From contig WTGC01000004.1 of NCBI GenBank assembly GCA_011523705.1, forward strand, positions 122,633-186,632: DNA of 64,000 nucleotides, read 5' to 3'. The notes below the pieces were generated by a model that worked only from the letters and a program-made list of their open reading frames with translations, was not told the DNA's origin and searched no databases. A program made the translations under genes and the position numbers. This document shows, one piece after another, positions 20,210-30,641 of this stretch. The stretch's first letter is position 1. Every line of letters starts with the position of its first letter. Source of the DNA: Chloroflexota bacterium (GTDB lineage: Bacteria; Chloroflexota; Anaerolineae; Aggregatilineales; Phototrophicaceae).

Positions 20210-22804
20210 ATGCGTAATCTCAGACGCCATTCGATAGATGCAAGCAAGCCCTTCGACTACTACCTGGCCGCCGACGCGCGCAACAGCCGCACCGATTACG
20301 GCGATGATCAAGCCTGGACCGCCCGACTTGGCCGGCGCGATGAGGCGGCGCTGGCTTTCCAAACGCAATTCGGCGGGCGTGCGGGCCTCGTCAGCCTCGT
20401 GCCGATGTGGCGCTGTGACGGAAGCGTCGTCTATCAGCAGCAGACCTACGCCGCGCCCCCGGTCATTACCCACTTCGCGCCGAACTATATGCAAATCGAG
20501 GCGGCGCCGCTGGCTGATGTCTCGCTGGTCGCGCGCTTTTGGGTGATGGAGTCGCACGCGGCTGGCGGCGAATTCACGCTGACCAACACCAGCGCTGAAG
20601 ATATTCAGTTGCAGCTTGAACTCTTTGGCCACGCCGTAATCAACAGCCGCAAGGTCCGGCTCAATGTGCTGACGCTGGGCGATGGCACCCTGGCGCTGCA
20701 TCTGGGGCAGATCGGCAATATCAATCCCGTCACCACCTTGGAAGGCGCGAGCGCCGAGATCTATGGTGGCCGCATCGGCAGCCCGAAAATCGGTCGCGTG
20801 CTGAGCCTGCCGCCGTTGGGTACCGCGCGCATACCCTTTGCTGTGGCTGGGCTGGAAGACATGCGGGACTCCTTCAGCGTGGCGATGAACTGGATGTCGC
20901 GGAACTGGGATCGTCACTTCGAAGTCATCGAGCGCGCTGCCGCCGCCGTCCCCCGGATCAGCACGGGAAATGAAGATTGGGATCTCGTCATCGATCTCTC
21001 TTATGCGCATCTCATCAAAGGCTTCATGGAGCCCAGCGAGCATCTGCCGCATGCCTCGATCGTCGCCAATCGCGTCGGCGATCGTGGCTGGAGCCGGCGC
21101 GGCGACGGTCGCGATCATATCCGCGCCTGGTCCGGGCAAGACCCGACGCTCGCCTATTTGGCTGTCAGCGCGATCGCCAATATCGACCCCGAACTCGCCA
21201 AGGGACTGATTCGAAATTATCTGTCGACGCGGGATGAAGCGGGCTTCGTCGATCGTCAGCCCGGGTTGGCGGGTCAGCGGCAGGGTTTACTGATGATGCC
21301 GCTCTTGGCGAAGCTCAGCTGGCAGGTCTATGAGCGGACGGGCGATCAAGACTTTCTGCGCGAGCTCTACCCGGGTCTGGTCGCCTTCTTTGGCCGCTGG
21401 CTGCAAAGCGATATGGACGCCGATGACGACGGTGTCCCGGAGTGGCGTTCGGAACGACAGATGGGCTATGTCGCCTTTCCTACCTTCGGGCAAGGTCAAT
21501 ACTGGGCGCAAGGAGCCGAAATCGAACAGATGGAAGGCCCCGACCTGCTGGCTTATTTGATTGCCGAAGCCGATGCGCTCTGCCAGATCGCGGAACAATT
21601 GGATGAAGCTGAAAGCGTGCAGATCCTCTCCAAACAGCTGGCCATGATGGAAGCGAGCCTGGAAGAATTCTGGGACGGTGGGCGCTACAGCTATCGCGAT
21701 CGCGACACGCACATCAGCGCGGAAGCTGATGAATTGTTGTACCGAGGCGCGGGCGACCAAACTCACGAACTGGATCATGCCCTGCTGATGCCGGCCAGAG
21801 TCGTTGTCCGCGTGGTCGGCGGCGTCAGCCAACGGCCGCGGATTACGCTGAAGCTGCAAGGCAGAGACGAGAATGGCGAGGAATGCGCGATTGAAGCGGC
21901 GGCCGACGAGTTTGATTGGCAGAATCGCCAGGGCTTCTACACCACCGCAAAGCCGCTCTCGCATGTTCACCGCATCGCAATCAAAGGCTTAAGCCGGGTA
22001 TACAAGGTTTTTGCGACAACAATCGATAGCAGCCGCCTCGACATCAACGCCTTGATGCCGCTGATCTGTCGACGCCTGCCGCCAGAGCGGGCCGCCGCCT
22101 TGGTTGCCCTGGCGCTGGACGAAGCGCATTTCCTGCGACCGAATGGCTTAACGATGGTCAGCGCGAGCGACCGTAACTTCGACCCCTCCAATGCGCGCGG
22201 TGGCGGCGGCATCTGGATGTACTGGCTGTCGCAGATCGGCGAGGGCATGGCGGCGGCCGGCTACCGGCGGGAAGCGGCCGAGTTGATGAAGCGGGTCCTG
22301 GATGGTTTGACGCGCGTCCTGGCGCGAGAAGGCAAGCTTTCGCAGTTTTATCACGCGGACGAGGCCAAGGGCTTCGGCGAAGATCATCATATCGGCGGCA
22401 TCGTCCCGCTGAAACTGCTCAGTGACCTCCTTGGCGTCTCAATCGTTGCGCCGGACCGCGTCTGGTTGGGAGGCGCATTCACCTGGGACGAAGCGATTTC
22501 AGTTGAGCAGCACGGCGTCCTCGTCCGGCGAGACGACAAGGAGACGCTCATTGATTTTCCCTCGGGCCATAGCGAGCGCTTGCCAGCCGACGCGCCCTGG
22601 CAGCTCGTCCAGGATCCAACTCCAGTTAGCCCGGTCTTCGAGGCGAGCGAACCGCCGCAGTTGCCGGATGTCCCGATGCCGAGCGAGACCGATGATGATC
22701 GGCTGATCATTGATGTCGAAGACTCCGAGGCTGAAGATGAAGCTGTTGGCGCGTCAGCCGACCCAGCTGCGGATGAAGACGATGACGATCCGCCCCCGGT
22801 GTAG
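20210..22804 (+). CDS. six-hairpin ((alpha/alpha)6) glycosidase-like protein with acidic C-terminal tail
   Basis: MRNLRRHSIDASKPFDYYLAADARNSRTDYGDDQAW start; barrel-like segments (WSGQDPTLAYLAVSAIANIDPELAKGLIRNYLS..., GGGGIWMYWLSQIGEGM); tail DEDDDDPPPV. Confidence 0.65.
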   Translation: MRNLRRHSIDASKPFDYYLAADARNSRTDYGDDQAWTARLGRRDEAALAFQTQFGGRAGLVSLVPMWRCDGSVVYQQQTYAAPPVITHFAPNYMQIEAAPLADVSLVARFWVMESHAAGGEFTLTNTSAEDIQLQLELFGHAVINSRKVRLNVLTLGDGTLALHLGQIGNINPVTTLEGASAEIYGGRIGSPKIGRVLSLPPLGTARIPFAVAGLEDMRDSFSVAMNWMSRNWDRHFEVIERAAAAVPRISTGNEDWDLVIDLSYAHLIKGFMEPSEHLPHASIVANRVGDRGWSRRGDGRDHIRAWSGQDPTLAYLAVSAIANIDPELAKGLIRNYLSTRDEAGFVDRQPGLAGQRQGLLMMPLLAKLSWQVYERTGDQDFLRELYPGLVAFFGRWLQSDMDADDDGVPEWRSERQMGYVAFPTFGQGQYWAQGAEIEQMEGPDLLAYLIAEADALCQIAEQLDEAESVQILSKQLAMMEASLEEFWDGGRYSYRDRDTHISAEADELLYRGAGDQTHELDHALLMPARVVVRVVGGVSQRPRITLKLQGRDENGEECAIEAAADEFDWQNRQGFYTTAKPLSHVHRIAIKGLSRVYKVFATTIDSSRLDINALMPLICRRLPPERAAALVALALDEAHFLRPNGLTMVSASDRNFDPSNARGGGGIWMYWLSQIGEGMAAAGYRREAAELMKRVLDGLTRVLAREGKLSQFYHADEAKGFGEDHHIGGIVPLKLLSDLLGVSIVAPDRVWLGGAFTWDEAISVEQHGVLVRRDDKETLIDFPSGHSERLPADAPWQLVQDPTPVSPVFEASEPPQLPDVPMPSETDDDRLIIDVEDSEAEDEAVGASADPAADEDDDDPPPV

Positions 22805-22897
22805 CAGCGCTGTGTCAGCCGCCGGCAAGCAGAAGCACGTATCTTCGGCCTTGGTGACGCGGCGCCTTCTCCCGCCGGGCGAGCGCGCAAGAGCGAC

Positions 22898-24697
22898 ATG
22901 ATATATCGCATCCGATCTCCCGGCGGAGACAAGAATCGCGACGTACCGGCAGCGCCGATGCAGTGGCGCCGGCTCCTGTCGTATTTGGCCGCCTACAAGC
23001 TGCGGCTGCTGCTCGCGACGATCGGCTTGTGCTTTGCGTCGGCGCTCAGCCTTGTTTTCCCGGCGGTGATACAGCGGGTGATCGATTCGGTATTCACCGA
23101 CGCCGATATCATGCTGCTGGATACGATCACGCTCGCGCTCTTGGCTGTCTTCGTTTTTCGGTCGCTGGCGAGCTTCGTTCAAAATTATCATCTCAATTTT
23201 GTCGGCGAGAAGATCGTGGTCGATATTCGCTGCCAGCTCTACGCCCACTTTCAGACCCTGTCGATCAAGTACTACAACGAAAGGCGCGTCGGCGAGCTAA
23301 TCAGCCGCATCTCATCCGATGTCACCGTCGTCCGCACCGTGCTAACCGGCAATATCAGCGGCTTCCTGCAGCAGACGCTGACGCTGGTCGGCTCGGTGGC
23401 GATCATGTTCTACTTGAACTGGCGCTTGACGCTATTCATCATCGTGCTGATGCCGATCATCGTCGCGGTCGCCTTCGTCCTGGGCAGCGCCATCCGCCGC
23501 ACCAGCACGCGCGTGCAAGATGAAATCGCCGGCGCCACCGTCGTCGCCGAAGAGGTCTTTCAGAATATCCGCGAAGTCAAGAGCTTCGTGCGCGAAAGCT
23601 ACGAGATCGCCCGCTACAACAAGGCTATTGAGATCGCCTTTCGCGCCGCGGTCAAACTGCTCACGATACGCTCGGTTTTCGGTCCCATCATCGCCTTCTT
23701 CGCCTTCGCTGGTCTGGCGCTGATATTGTGGTTTGGCGGTCGCGAAGTGCTTGATGGCCGGCTGAGCGCGGGCGAATTGATCGCCTTTTTGATTTACGGC
23801 TTGACGGTGGCGGCCAACTTCGCCGGCGTGATCAGCATGTACTCGCAGCTTCAGGAAGCCCTGGGCGCAACCAAGCGCGTATTCGAGATCCTCGATACAG
23901 AGCCCGAAATACGCGATGCGCCGAAAGCCAAGAATCTGGCAGTGGTCAACGGCGCGATTTCTCTGCAGGGGGTCAGCTTCGCCTATGAAGACGGCCTGGA
24001 AGTTTTGAGCGACATCAACCTGGAGATCGCCGAAGGCGAGATCATCGCTTTGGTCGGGCCCAGCGGCGCGGGCAAAAGCACCCTCTTCAATCTGATTCCG
24101 CGTTTCTATGATGTAGACGCCGGTTCCATTTGCATAGACGGGCAGGACATCCGCGACCTGACGCAGAGCAGCCTGCGCGGGCACATCGGCATCGTGCCAC
24201 AAGAGACGCTGCTCTTCGGCGGCAGCATTCGCGAGAACATTCTGTACGGCAAGCTGGACGCGCATGAATCAGAGATGATAGAGGCGGCGCAATCAGCCAA
24301 CGCCCACGATTTCATCATCGAGTTGCCCAAGGGCTACGATACCATCGTCGGCGAGCACGGCATCAAGCTGAGCGGCGGGCAACGTCAACGCGTCGCCATC
24401 GCGCGCGCCTTGCTCAAGAATCCGTCGATCCTGCTACTGGATGAAGCCACATCCAGCCTGGATAACGAAAGCGAGCAACTGGTGCAAGAGGCGCTGGCGC
24501 GCTTGATGAAGCATCGAACGACCCTGATCATCGCCCATCGGCTGAGCACGATTCGGGTCGCGCATCGCATCGCCGTGCTCGACCGGGGGCGGATCATCGA
24601 ATTGGGACCACATGAAGACTTGATGGCGCAGCGGGGGCTTTATGCCAAACTTTATGAGATGCAGTTTCGCGAGACGGATCTCTTTGTCGCCGATTAG
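22898..24697 (+). CDS. ABC exporter, fused permease/ATPase (MsbA-like)
   Basis: GPSGAGKSTLF Walker A, LSGGQRQRVAIARALL signature, ILLLDEATSSLD; six-TM N-terminal half. Confidence 0.92.
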   Translation: MIYRIRSPGGDKNRDVPAAPMQWRRLLSYLAAYKLRLLLATIGLCFASALSLVFPAVIQRVIDSVFTDADIMLLDTITLALLAVFVFRSLASFVQNYHLNFVGEKIVVDIRCQLYAHFQTLSIKYYNERRVGELISRISSDVTVVRTVLTGNISGFLQQTLTLVGSVAIMFYLNWRLTLFIIVLMPIIVAVAFVLGSAIRRTSTRVQDEIAGATVVAEEVFQNIREVKSFVRESYEIARYNKAIEIAFRAAVKLLTIRSVFGPIIAFFAFAGLALILWFGGREVLDGRLSAGELIAFLIYGLTVAANFAGVISMYSQLQEALGATKRVFEILDTEPEIRDAPKAKNLAVVNGAISLQGVSFAYEDGLEVLSDINLEIAEGEIIALVGPSGAGKSTLFNLIPRFYDVDAGSICIDGQDIRDLTQSSLRGHIGIVPQETLLFGGSIRENILYGKLDAHESEMIEAAQSANAHDFIIELPKGYDTIVGEHGIKLSGGQRQRVAIARALLKNPSILLLDEATSSLDNESEQLVQEALARLMKHRTTLIIAHRLSTIRVAHRIAVLDRGRIIELGPHEDLMAQRGLYAKLYEMQFRETDLFVAD

Positions 24698-24751
24698 GCG
24701 CGCCCCTAAGACAAGATTCAAATCGCAAGCGCCCGGCAATTTGCAATTCAC

Positions 24752-25507
24752 ATGATGTCGCTTCTGGCGGTTTTCTTTCTTTTGCTCATTTTCGGCTTCC
24801 TCTTCTGGTGGCTGGTCATCGAGACTGAAGGCGTCTACCTGGGCCGGCGCATGGTCATTTTTCTCTACGACCTCTACGCTTCGCGCTATGATCGCGTCAA
24901 GCAATTTGATGAGCACGCCGACCTCATGTTGATCTCCCAGCCTATTATGGCGTGCATCCAGCCACAAGCTGATCCCCTGATACTGGATGTGGCCACCGGC
25001 GCCGGACGCCTGCCGCTGATCATGGCGCGCAACGGATGCTTCCGCGGCCACGTCATCGGTTTGGATGCCAGCCGCCGGATGCTGGATGTGGCTTGGCGGA
25101 AAGTGGCCGCCGAGCGCTTCGAGGGCTACATCACACTGATGCGCCATGACGCCGGGGAAGGACTGCCATATGACGATGACGCATTCGATGTTGTGACCTG
25201 CCTGGAGGCGCTTGAGTTTCTGCCTGATCCGCAGGCCGCCCTCAAAGAGATGTGTCGGGTTCTTCGCCAGGGCGGCACGCTGCTAACATCCATCCGCATC
25301 GACACGCGCTGGATGCCAAATCGCACCTGGAATGATCAGAAAATGCGGTGCGAGCTGAAGGCGCTGGACATGCGCGACATTCGCATCGAAATCTGGCAGG
25401 AAGACTACAGTCAAGTTTGGGCGCGGAAAGCGGGCGAATGCGAGCCGATTGGCGCCGGCGCCCGCGATCAAGTCCTGCCCTCGCCTCATCAAGTCGCCAT
25501 ACCTTAA
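24752..25507 (+). CDS. N-terminally membrane-anchored class I SAM methyltransferase
   Basis: TM LLAVFFLLLIFGFLFWWLVI then ILDVATGAGRLPLIMAR ... DDDAFDVVTCLEALEFLPDPQAALKEMCRVLRQGG. Confidence 0.8.
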   Translation: MMSLLAVFFLLLIFGFLFWWLVIETEGVYLGRRMVIFLYDLYASRYDRVKQFDEHADLMLISQPIMACIQPQADPLILDVATGAGRLPLIMARNGCFRGHVIGLDASRRMLDVAWRKVAAERFEGYITLMRHDAGEGLPYDDDAFDVVTCLEALEFLPDPQAALKEMCRVLRQGGTLLTSIRIDTRWMPNRTWNDQKMRCELKALDMRDIRIEIWQEDYSQVWARKAGECEPIGAGARDQVLPSPHQVAIP

Positions 25508-25569
25508 GCTTGCCAAGTTTGCTAGAATCCGTAGCCGCTTCACTCGCCTTGTGCAGAGGACTTTTTGAT

Positions 25570-27294
25570 TTGAAATTGCTGAATAAAGTGCTGCAACAGG
25601 CACTTGAAGACGCCATTGAGGCGGCGCAGGAATCAGGCGAACTGCCGCCGTTTGCGATTCCTTGCATCCCGGTCAGCGCGCCGAAACGCGCGGGCCAAGG
25701 CGACCTTTCTTATCCGGCTATGGGCTTGGCGAAGCTCGCGCGCAGAAAGCCCCTCGATATTGCCAACCTGATCGTAGGCAGACTGCCGAACCTGGAATTC
25801 GCCGGTGAAATAAGGGTGGCGCCGCCCGGGTTCATCAATTGTTTCATCGCCGACGACTATCTCAGGCTACAAGTCGATGCGATGATTGAAGAGGGCGATG
25901 CGCTGTTTCGCTTGGATATCGGGCGTGGGAAGCGGGCTCAGGTCGAGTTCGTCAGCGCCAATCCCAGCGGACCCATCACCATCGGGCATACGCGGGGCGC
26001 AGTCGTCGGCGATGCCATGGCGCGCCTGCTGGCAGCGGCCGGCTACGACGTCCAACGAGAGTATTACTACAACAACGCGGGCGCGCAGATGGTCAAGCTG
26101 GGAAAGAGCCTGATGCTGCGCTATCGGCAGCAGTTGGGCGACGATGTTCAGCTGCCGGCGGACTACTATCAAGGCGGATATCTGGTTGATGCCGCGGCGG
26201 ACCTGCTGGCGGAGCACGGCGATTCGTTGCGTGGCGAAAGCTGGGAGCGCTTCAAAGACGCCGCCGAATCTCGCATGTTTGACTGGATCAAGCGCTCGCT
26301 GGCGTCAATCGATATCAAGCACGATGCCTTCTACAACGAGACCTCGCTCTTCGATTCGGGCAAAATTTGGGCGGTGCTGGATTCCATGCGCGCCAACGGG
26401 CATATCTACGAGTCACCATTTTGGGAAGGCGCCGACCAAGACGAGATCGCTGACGTGAAGTCCAAGGGCTATCAGCCAGCTACTTGGTTCCGCAGCACGA
26501 GTTTCGGTGACGAAAAAGATCGGGTGATGGTCAAGAGCGATGGCGCCCCCACTTATACCCTGCCCGATATCGCCTACCACTGCGACAAGCTGGAGCGCGG
26601 CTTCGACATCGCCGTGAACGTATTGGGCACCGACCACTTCTCCCAGGCGCAGGTCGTCAAATACGGCATCAAGGCGATGGGCATGGATCCGGAACCTATA
26701 AAGGTCATTTTCAATCAGATGGTGCGCGCGGTGCGCTGGAATGACGAGCGCGGCGAATACGAAGCGGTCAAGCAATCGAAACGCGCGGGCGACTTCGATA
26801 CCCTTGACGACCTGGTCGCCATGACCAGCGCCGATGCGGTGCGCTACCACATGTTGGCGCGAAGCCCTAATTCACAGCTGGATTTCGATGTCGATCAAGT
26901 CGTCAAGCAGTCGAACGAGAATCCAGTCTACTATATTCAAAACGCCTATGTGCGCTGCGCCGGCATCTTCCGCGAGGCGGAGGAACGCGGCTTTGATGAC
27001 CAAGGCGCCGACTTGAGTCACCTGGGCGAGGACGAGCTGAGGTTCATTCGCAAGGCGCTCGAATTGGGCAATGTCATTGAGCAGGCGGTGGTCCATTACG
27101 AGCCGCACAAGATCGCCTTCTTCGCGCATGAGCTGGCCGCCGTCTTTCATCCAATTTACGATCGCGCGCGCGTGCTGCACAGCGAGGTACCGGTCGACAC
27201 CGCCAAAGCGCGCCTGCGCTTCTACCGGGCGGCGGCGGTCGTCTTTTATCGTCTTCTGCGCTTGATGGGCATGTCTGCGCCGGAACGCATGTAA
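25570..27294 (+). CDS. argS: arginyl-tRNA synthetase
   Basis: NPSGPITIGHTRGAVVGDAMARLL (HIGH region), KQSKRAGDFDTLDDLV (KMSK region), C-terminal DALR; probable TTG start ~25570. Confidence 0.93.
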   Translation: MKLLNKVLQQALEDAIEAAQESGELPPFAIPCIPVSAPKRAGQGDLSYPAMGLAKLARRKPLDIANLIVGRLPNLEFAGEIRVAPPGFINCFIADDYLRLQVDAMIEEGDALFRLDIGRGKRAQVEFVSANPSGPITIGHTRGAVVGDAMARLLAAAGYDVQREYYYNNAGAQMVKLGKSLMLRYRQQLGDDVQLPADYYQGGYLVDAAADLLAEHGDSLRGESWERFKDAAESRMFDWIKRSLASIDIKHDAFYNETSLFDSGKIWAVLDSMRANGHIYESPFWEGADQDEIADVKSKGYQPATWFRSTSFGDEKDRVMVKSDGAPTYTLPDIAYHCDKLERGFDIAVNVLGTDHFSQAQVVKYGIKAMGMDPEPIKVIFNQMVRAVRWNDERGEYEAVKQSKRAGDFDTLDDLVAMTSADAVRYHMLARSPNSQLDFDVDQVVKQSNENPVYYIQNAYVRCAGIFREAEERGFDDQGADLSHLGEDELRFIRKALELGNVIEQAVVHYEPHKIAFFAHELAAVFHPIYDRARVLHSEVPVDTAKARLRFYRAAAVVFYRLLRLMGMSAPERM

Positions 27295-27315
27295 TTCACA
27301 ACGAGGGACACTTCT

Positions 27316-27870
27316 ATGGGACTCAAGCCCGACCGCTGGATCAAAGAGATGGCGCGGAAGCATCGCATGATCGAACCTTTCGTCGACCAGCAAGTGCGCG
27401 AAGGCGCCATTAGCTACGGCGTCTCGTCTTATGGTTACGACCTGCGCGTCTCCGACGAGTTCAAGATTTTCACCAATGTGCGCTCGGCCATCGTCGATCC
27501 CAAGCACTTCGCCAGTGAATCCTTCATTGACTTCCGCGGCGACGTTTGCGTCATTCCGCCGAATTCCTTCGTGCTCTCGCGCTCGGTCGAGTACTTTCGC
27601 ATACCTCGGAATGTGCTCACCATCTGCCTGGGCAAATCGACCTACGCTCGCTGCGGCTTGATCGTCAACGTCACGCCCTTCGAGCCGGAATGGGAGGGCT
27701 ACGTCACGCTGGAGGTCAGCAATACGACGCCCTTGCCAGCCAAGGTTTACGCGAACGAAGGTCTGGCGCAGGTCTTGTTCTTTGAAGCGGATGAAACCTG
27801 CGAGCAGTCTTACGCCGACAAGAAAGGCAAGTATCAAAGGCAAATGGGCGTGACGCCACCAAGAATGTAA
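27316..27870 (+). CDS. dcd: dCTP deaminase
   Basis: [64 protein letters not shown]. Confidence 0.95.
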   Translation: MGLKPDRWIKEMARKHRMIEPFVDQQVREGAISYGVSSYGYDLRVSDEFKIFTNVRSAIVDPKHFASESFIDFRGDVCVIPPNSFVLSRSVEYFRIPRNVLTICLGKSTYARCGLIVNVTPFEPEWEGYVTLEVSNTTPLPAKVYANEGLAQVLFFEADETCEQSYADKKGKYQRQMGVTPPRM

Positions 27871-27906
27871 GCGCTTGACGGGCGCTAATTCTGGAGCGGG
27901 TTTGCC

Positions 27907-27936
27907 TTGACGAACTCCTAAACGAGCGGCTATAAT
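27907..27936 (+). promoter_or_regulatory. sigma70-like promoter for tRNA-Val
   Basis: TTGACG (27907) - 18 nt - TATAAT (27931), tRNA begins 27949. Confidence 0.6.
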
Positions 27937-27948
27937 CCCTATTTGCGC

Positions 27949-28021
27949 GGGCGTTTAGCTCAATTGGCAGAGCATCCGGTTTACACCCGGAAGGTTATAA
28001 GTTCGAGTCTTATAGCGCCCA
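27949..28021 (+). tRNA. tRNA-Val (anticodon TAC)
   Basis: GGGCGTTTAGCTCAATTGGCAGAGCATCCGGTTTACACCCGGAAGGTTATAAGTTCGAGTCTTATAGCGCCCA; complete cloverleaf arms, loop TTTACAC. Confidence 0.95.
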
Positions 28022-28040
28022 TACGGCAGATTTCTTAGAG

Positions 28041-28072
28041 ACAGGCGTGTCAAGAGGCGCCTGTTTTCTTTT
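28041..28072 (+). terminator. Rho-independent terminator after tRNA-Val
   Basis: ACAGGCG-N10-CGCCTGT followed by TTTTCTTTT. Confidence 0.7.
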
Positions 28073-28146
28073 GGTCTGTCCCTTCGCGCCGCTGCAAGAC
28101 GCGCTCTGACAGTTTCACCGGTCCGGGCCTGGACGCTCTCGTTTGC

Positions 28147-28175
28147 TTGACAGGTTTTTGTCAATTGTCTACAAT
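28147..28175 (+). promoter_or_regulatory. Promoter with overlapping palindromic operator, upstream of ABC ATPase genes
   Basis: TTGACA (28147-28152) - 17 nt - TACAAT (28170-28175); palindrome ATTGTCTACAAT 28164-28175. Confidence 0.7.
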
Positions 28176-28208
28176 GCGACGCGATCCGCGAGAGGGCGAT
28201 TGCGCGAT

Positions 28209-29234
28209 ATGTCTGAAGAATTCAGCGATGTACTCGAACTGCGCGACCTCAGAACCTACTTTCATTTGCCCGAAGGCACGCTGAAGGCGGTTGATGGCGT
28301 CGACTTGACCATCGCTCCCCATCAGACCGTCGGCGTCATTGGCGAGTCTGGCTCCGGCAAAAGCGTCACCGCCCAATCCATCTTGCAAATAGTGCCGCCG
28401 CCGGGCGCGATCGAATCCGGCGAGATCATTCTGCGGCGCAAAGACGGCGACGCCGTCGATGTCGGCAAGCTCAATCCGCGCAGCCGGGCAATCCGCGCCA
28501 TTCGCGGCGCCGAAGTCTCGATGGTATTCCAGGAGCCGATGACCAGCCTCTCGCCGGTTCATACGATTGGCGCGCAAATTGTCGAAGCGATCTTGCTGCA
28601 TATCGAGCGTGACAAAAGGAAAGCCAGGCAGCTGGCGCTGGATATGATCAATCGCGTCGGTATCTCCAATCCCGAGCAGCGCTTTGATGAATATCCGCAC
28701 CAATTGTCAGGCGGGATGCGTCAGCGCGCGATGATCGCCATGGCGCTCTCTTGCAGCCCTTCCCTGCTCATCGCCGATGAACCGACCACCGCGCTTGACG
28801 TCACGGTACAGGCGCAAATTCTGGAATTGATGAAAGAATTACAGGCGCAGTTTGGCATGGCGATCATGTATATTACGCATGATTTGGGCGTCATCGCCGA
28901 AATCGCTGACGAAGTCAATGTCATGTACCTCGGCCGGGTGGTGGAGCGCGCTTCTACCGTGGAGCTATTCAAGAATCCGCTGCATCCGTACACGCAGCGA
29001 TTGCTCAAGTCCATTCCGCGTCTTGGCGGGCGCGGGCGGGGACGCCTCGACGCCATTCGCGGCAATGTGCCGGTGCCGATGAATCCGCCGCCGCAATGTG
29101 GCTTCGCCTCGCGCTGTGATGAATTCATCCGCGGCAAATGCGATGTGGCCGTGCCCGCGCTCGTCGACATGGGCCAGGACCACTACGTGCGCTGCTACCT
29201 GCACAGCGAAGAAAGCGAGCCGGTCTATGCCTGA
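28209..29234 (+). CDS. peptide/oligosaccharide-type ABC importer ATPase (DppD/OppD-like)
   Basis: GESGSGKSVTAQSIL, QLSGGMRQRAMIAMAL, C-terminal Cys-rich OppD motif (PPPQCGFASRCDEFIRGKCD); start ATG 28209. Confidence 0.92.
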   Translation: MSEEFSDVLELRDLRTYFHLPEGTLKAVDGVDLTIAPHQTVGVIGESGSGKSVTAQSILQIVPPPGAIESGEIILRRKDGDAVDVGKLNPRSRAIRAIRGAEVSMVFQEPMTSLSPVHTIGAQIVEAILLHIERDKRKARQLALDMINRVGISNPEQRFDEYPHQLSGGMRQRAMIAMALSCSPSLLIADEPTTALDVTVQAQILELMKELQAQFGMAIMYITHDLGVIAEIADEVNVMYLGRVVERASTVELFKNPLHPYTQRLLKSIPRLGGRGRGRLDAIRGNVPVPMNPPPQCGFASRCDEFIRGKCDVAVPALVDMGQDHYVRCYLHSEESEPVYA

Positions 29235-30273
29235 AGCGGATACGCCCACCAGGAAACAGATCGGCGATGTGCTGTTGGATGTCCGCGAACTCAAGAAGCA
29301 TTTTCCCATTGAGAAAGGCTTCTTTCGCAGCGTGTATGGCTACGTAAAGGCAGTAGATGGCGTCAGCTTCACGATTCGTGAAGGCGAGACATTCGGCTTG
29401 GTGGGGGAATCCGGCAGCGGCAAGACCACCTTGGGGCGCTGCATCGTGCGCGGCATTGAACCGACCGCGGGCGAAATATTGTTTCGTCTGCCCAATGGCA
29501 ACGAGGTTGATATCGCGGCGCTGGATAAGAAGGCGCTGCGCGACGTGCGCCAACACTTTCACATGATCTTTCAGGATCCCTATTCCTCGCTCGATCCGCG
29601 CATGTCGGTGCTCGATATAATTGCCGAGCCGATCCGCAACAATAAGCTCCTCTCGGACACCCGCGAAATACAAGACCGCGTGCGTGAACTGATGGACAAG
29701 GTGGGCTTGGATATCCAGCATCTCAACCGCTATCCCCATGCCTTTTCCGGCGGCCAGCGCCAACGCATCGGTATCGCCCGGTCGCTCGCGCCAAGTCCGC
29801 TGCTGATCGTTTGCGATGAGGCGGTCTCCGCGCTGGATGTTTCGATTCAAGCACAGATTCTCAACCTGCTTGAGGACTTGCAGGAGGAGTTCAACCTGAC
29901 CTTTCTGTTTATCGCCCACGATCTGTCCGTCGTGGAGCATATTTCCGATCGCGTCGGCGTGATGTATGTCGGGCAACTGGTTGAGCTGGCCGACACCGAA
30001 TCCCTGTTCACGTCGCCCAAGCATCCTTATACCGAGGCGCTTCTATCGGCGGTGCCGACAACGGACCCCGAGATCAAGATGGACAGGATCATTTTGCCCG
30101 GCGAAGTCGCCAATCCGGCCGCGCCGCCTTCGGGCTGTTATTTCCACCCGCGCTGCCGCTATGCGCAGGAGATTTGCGCGACTGAGGCGCCTGAATGGAC
30201 CCAAGTCGCGGAAGGTCATTTTGCCGCCTGCCATTTCGCCGATGAGCTGGCCCTGCGTGGGGTCGAAGAGTAG
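29227..30273 (+). CDS. peptide/oligosaccharide-type ABC importer ATPase (DppF/OppF-like)
   Basis: [49 protein letters not shown]; overlaps preceding gene by 8 nt. Confidence 0.92.
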   Translation: MPEADTPTRKQIGDVLLDVRELKKHFPIEKGFFRSVYGYVKAVDGVSFTIREGETFGLVGESGSGKTTLGRCIVRGIEPTAGEILFRLPNGNEVDIAALDKKALRDVRQHFHMIFQDPYSSLDPRMSVLDIIAEPIRNNKLLSDTREIQDRVRELMDKVGLDIQHLNRYPHAFSGGQRQRIGIARSLAPSPLLIVCDEAVSALDVSIQAQILNLLEDLQEEFNLTFLFIAHDLSVVEHISDRVGVMYVGQLVELADTESLFTSPKHPYTEALLSAVPTTDPEIKMDRIILPGEVANPAAPPSGCYFHPRCRYAQEICATEAPEWTQVAEGHFAACHFADELALRGVEE

Positions 30274-30278
30274 CGCAG

Positions 30279-30638
30279 ATGGACCTGCTGGCGCTCTTCA
30301 TAGTCGCATCGCTTATTGGCGGCGGGATGGTCGCCTGGGTCGCCATTTGGACGACCAATCGAGCGTCGAACGCCGCCATCACGCGCCATTTCAAAGCCAG
30401 CGAATATATCCTCGAGACGGGAAAGCCGCCGCCAGAATGGCTAAAGGCGCCCGCCTGGAAACGGCTGCTCGCATTTCCGCTCTCTTCTACCGGGGACCAG
30501 CTCGCCTTGGCGCGCCTTGACGAGCTAATTCGTTTCTTCAAACATTGCAGTTTCTACGAAGACGAGTTCGCGCGCGATGAGCATCTGTCGCAATTGAAGG
30601 GCGTGAGAAAAGCTTGGCTATCGGGCGAGATCTCGTAG
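30279..30638 (+). CDS. small membrane-anchored hypothetical protein
   Basis: N-terminal TM LLALFIVASLIGGGMVAWVAIW; 5 nt after dppF-like stop. Confidence 0.55.
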   Translation: MDLLALFIVASLIGGGMVAWVAIWTTNRASNAAITRHFKASEYILETGKPPPEWLKAPAWKRLLAFPLSSTGDQLALARLDELIRFFKHCSFYEDEFARDEHLSQLKGVRKAWLSGEIS

Positions 30639-30641
30639 GCG

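Noticed and set aside
19685-21139. 484-aa minus-strand ORF
   Set aside because: Antisense to the lipoprotein and glycosidase genes; no recognisable motifs.
28143-28208. Upstream start of the DppD-like ORF at 28143
   Set aside because: It would overlap the promoter and operator (28147-28175); ATG 28209 is followed directly by the conserved N-terminus.
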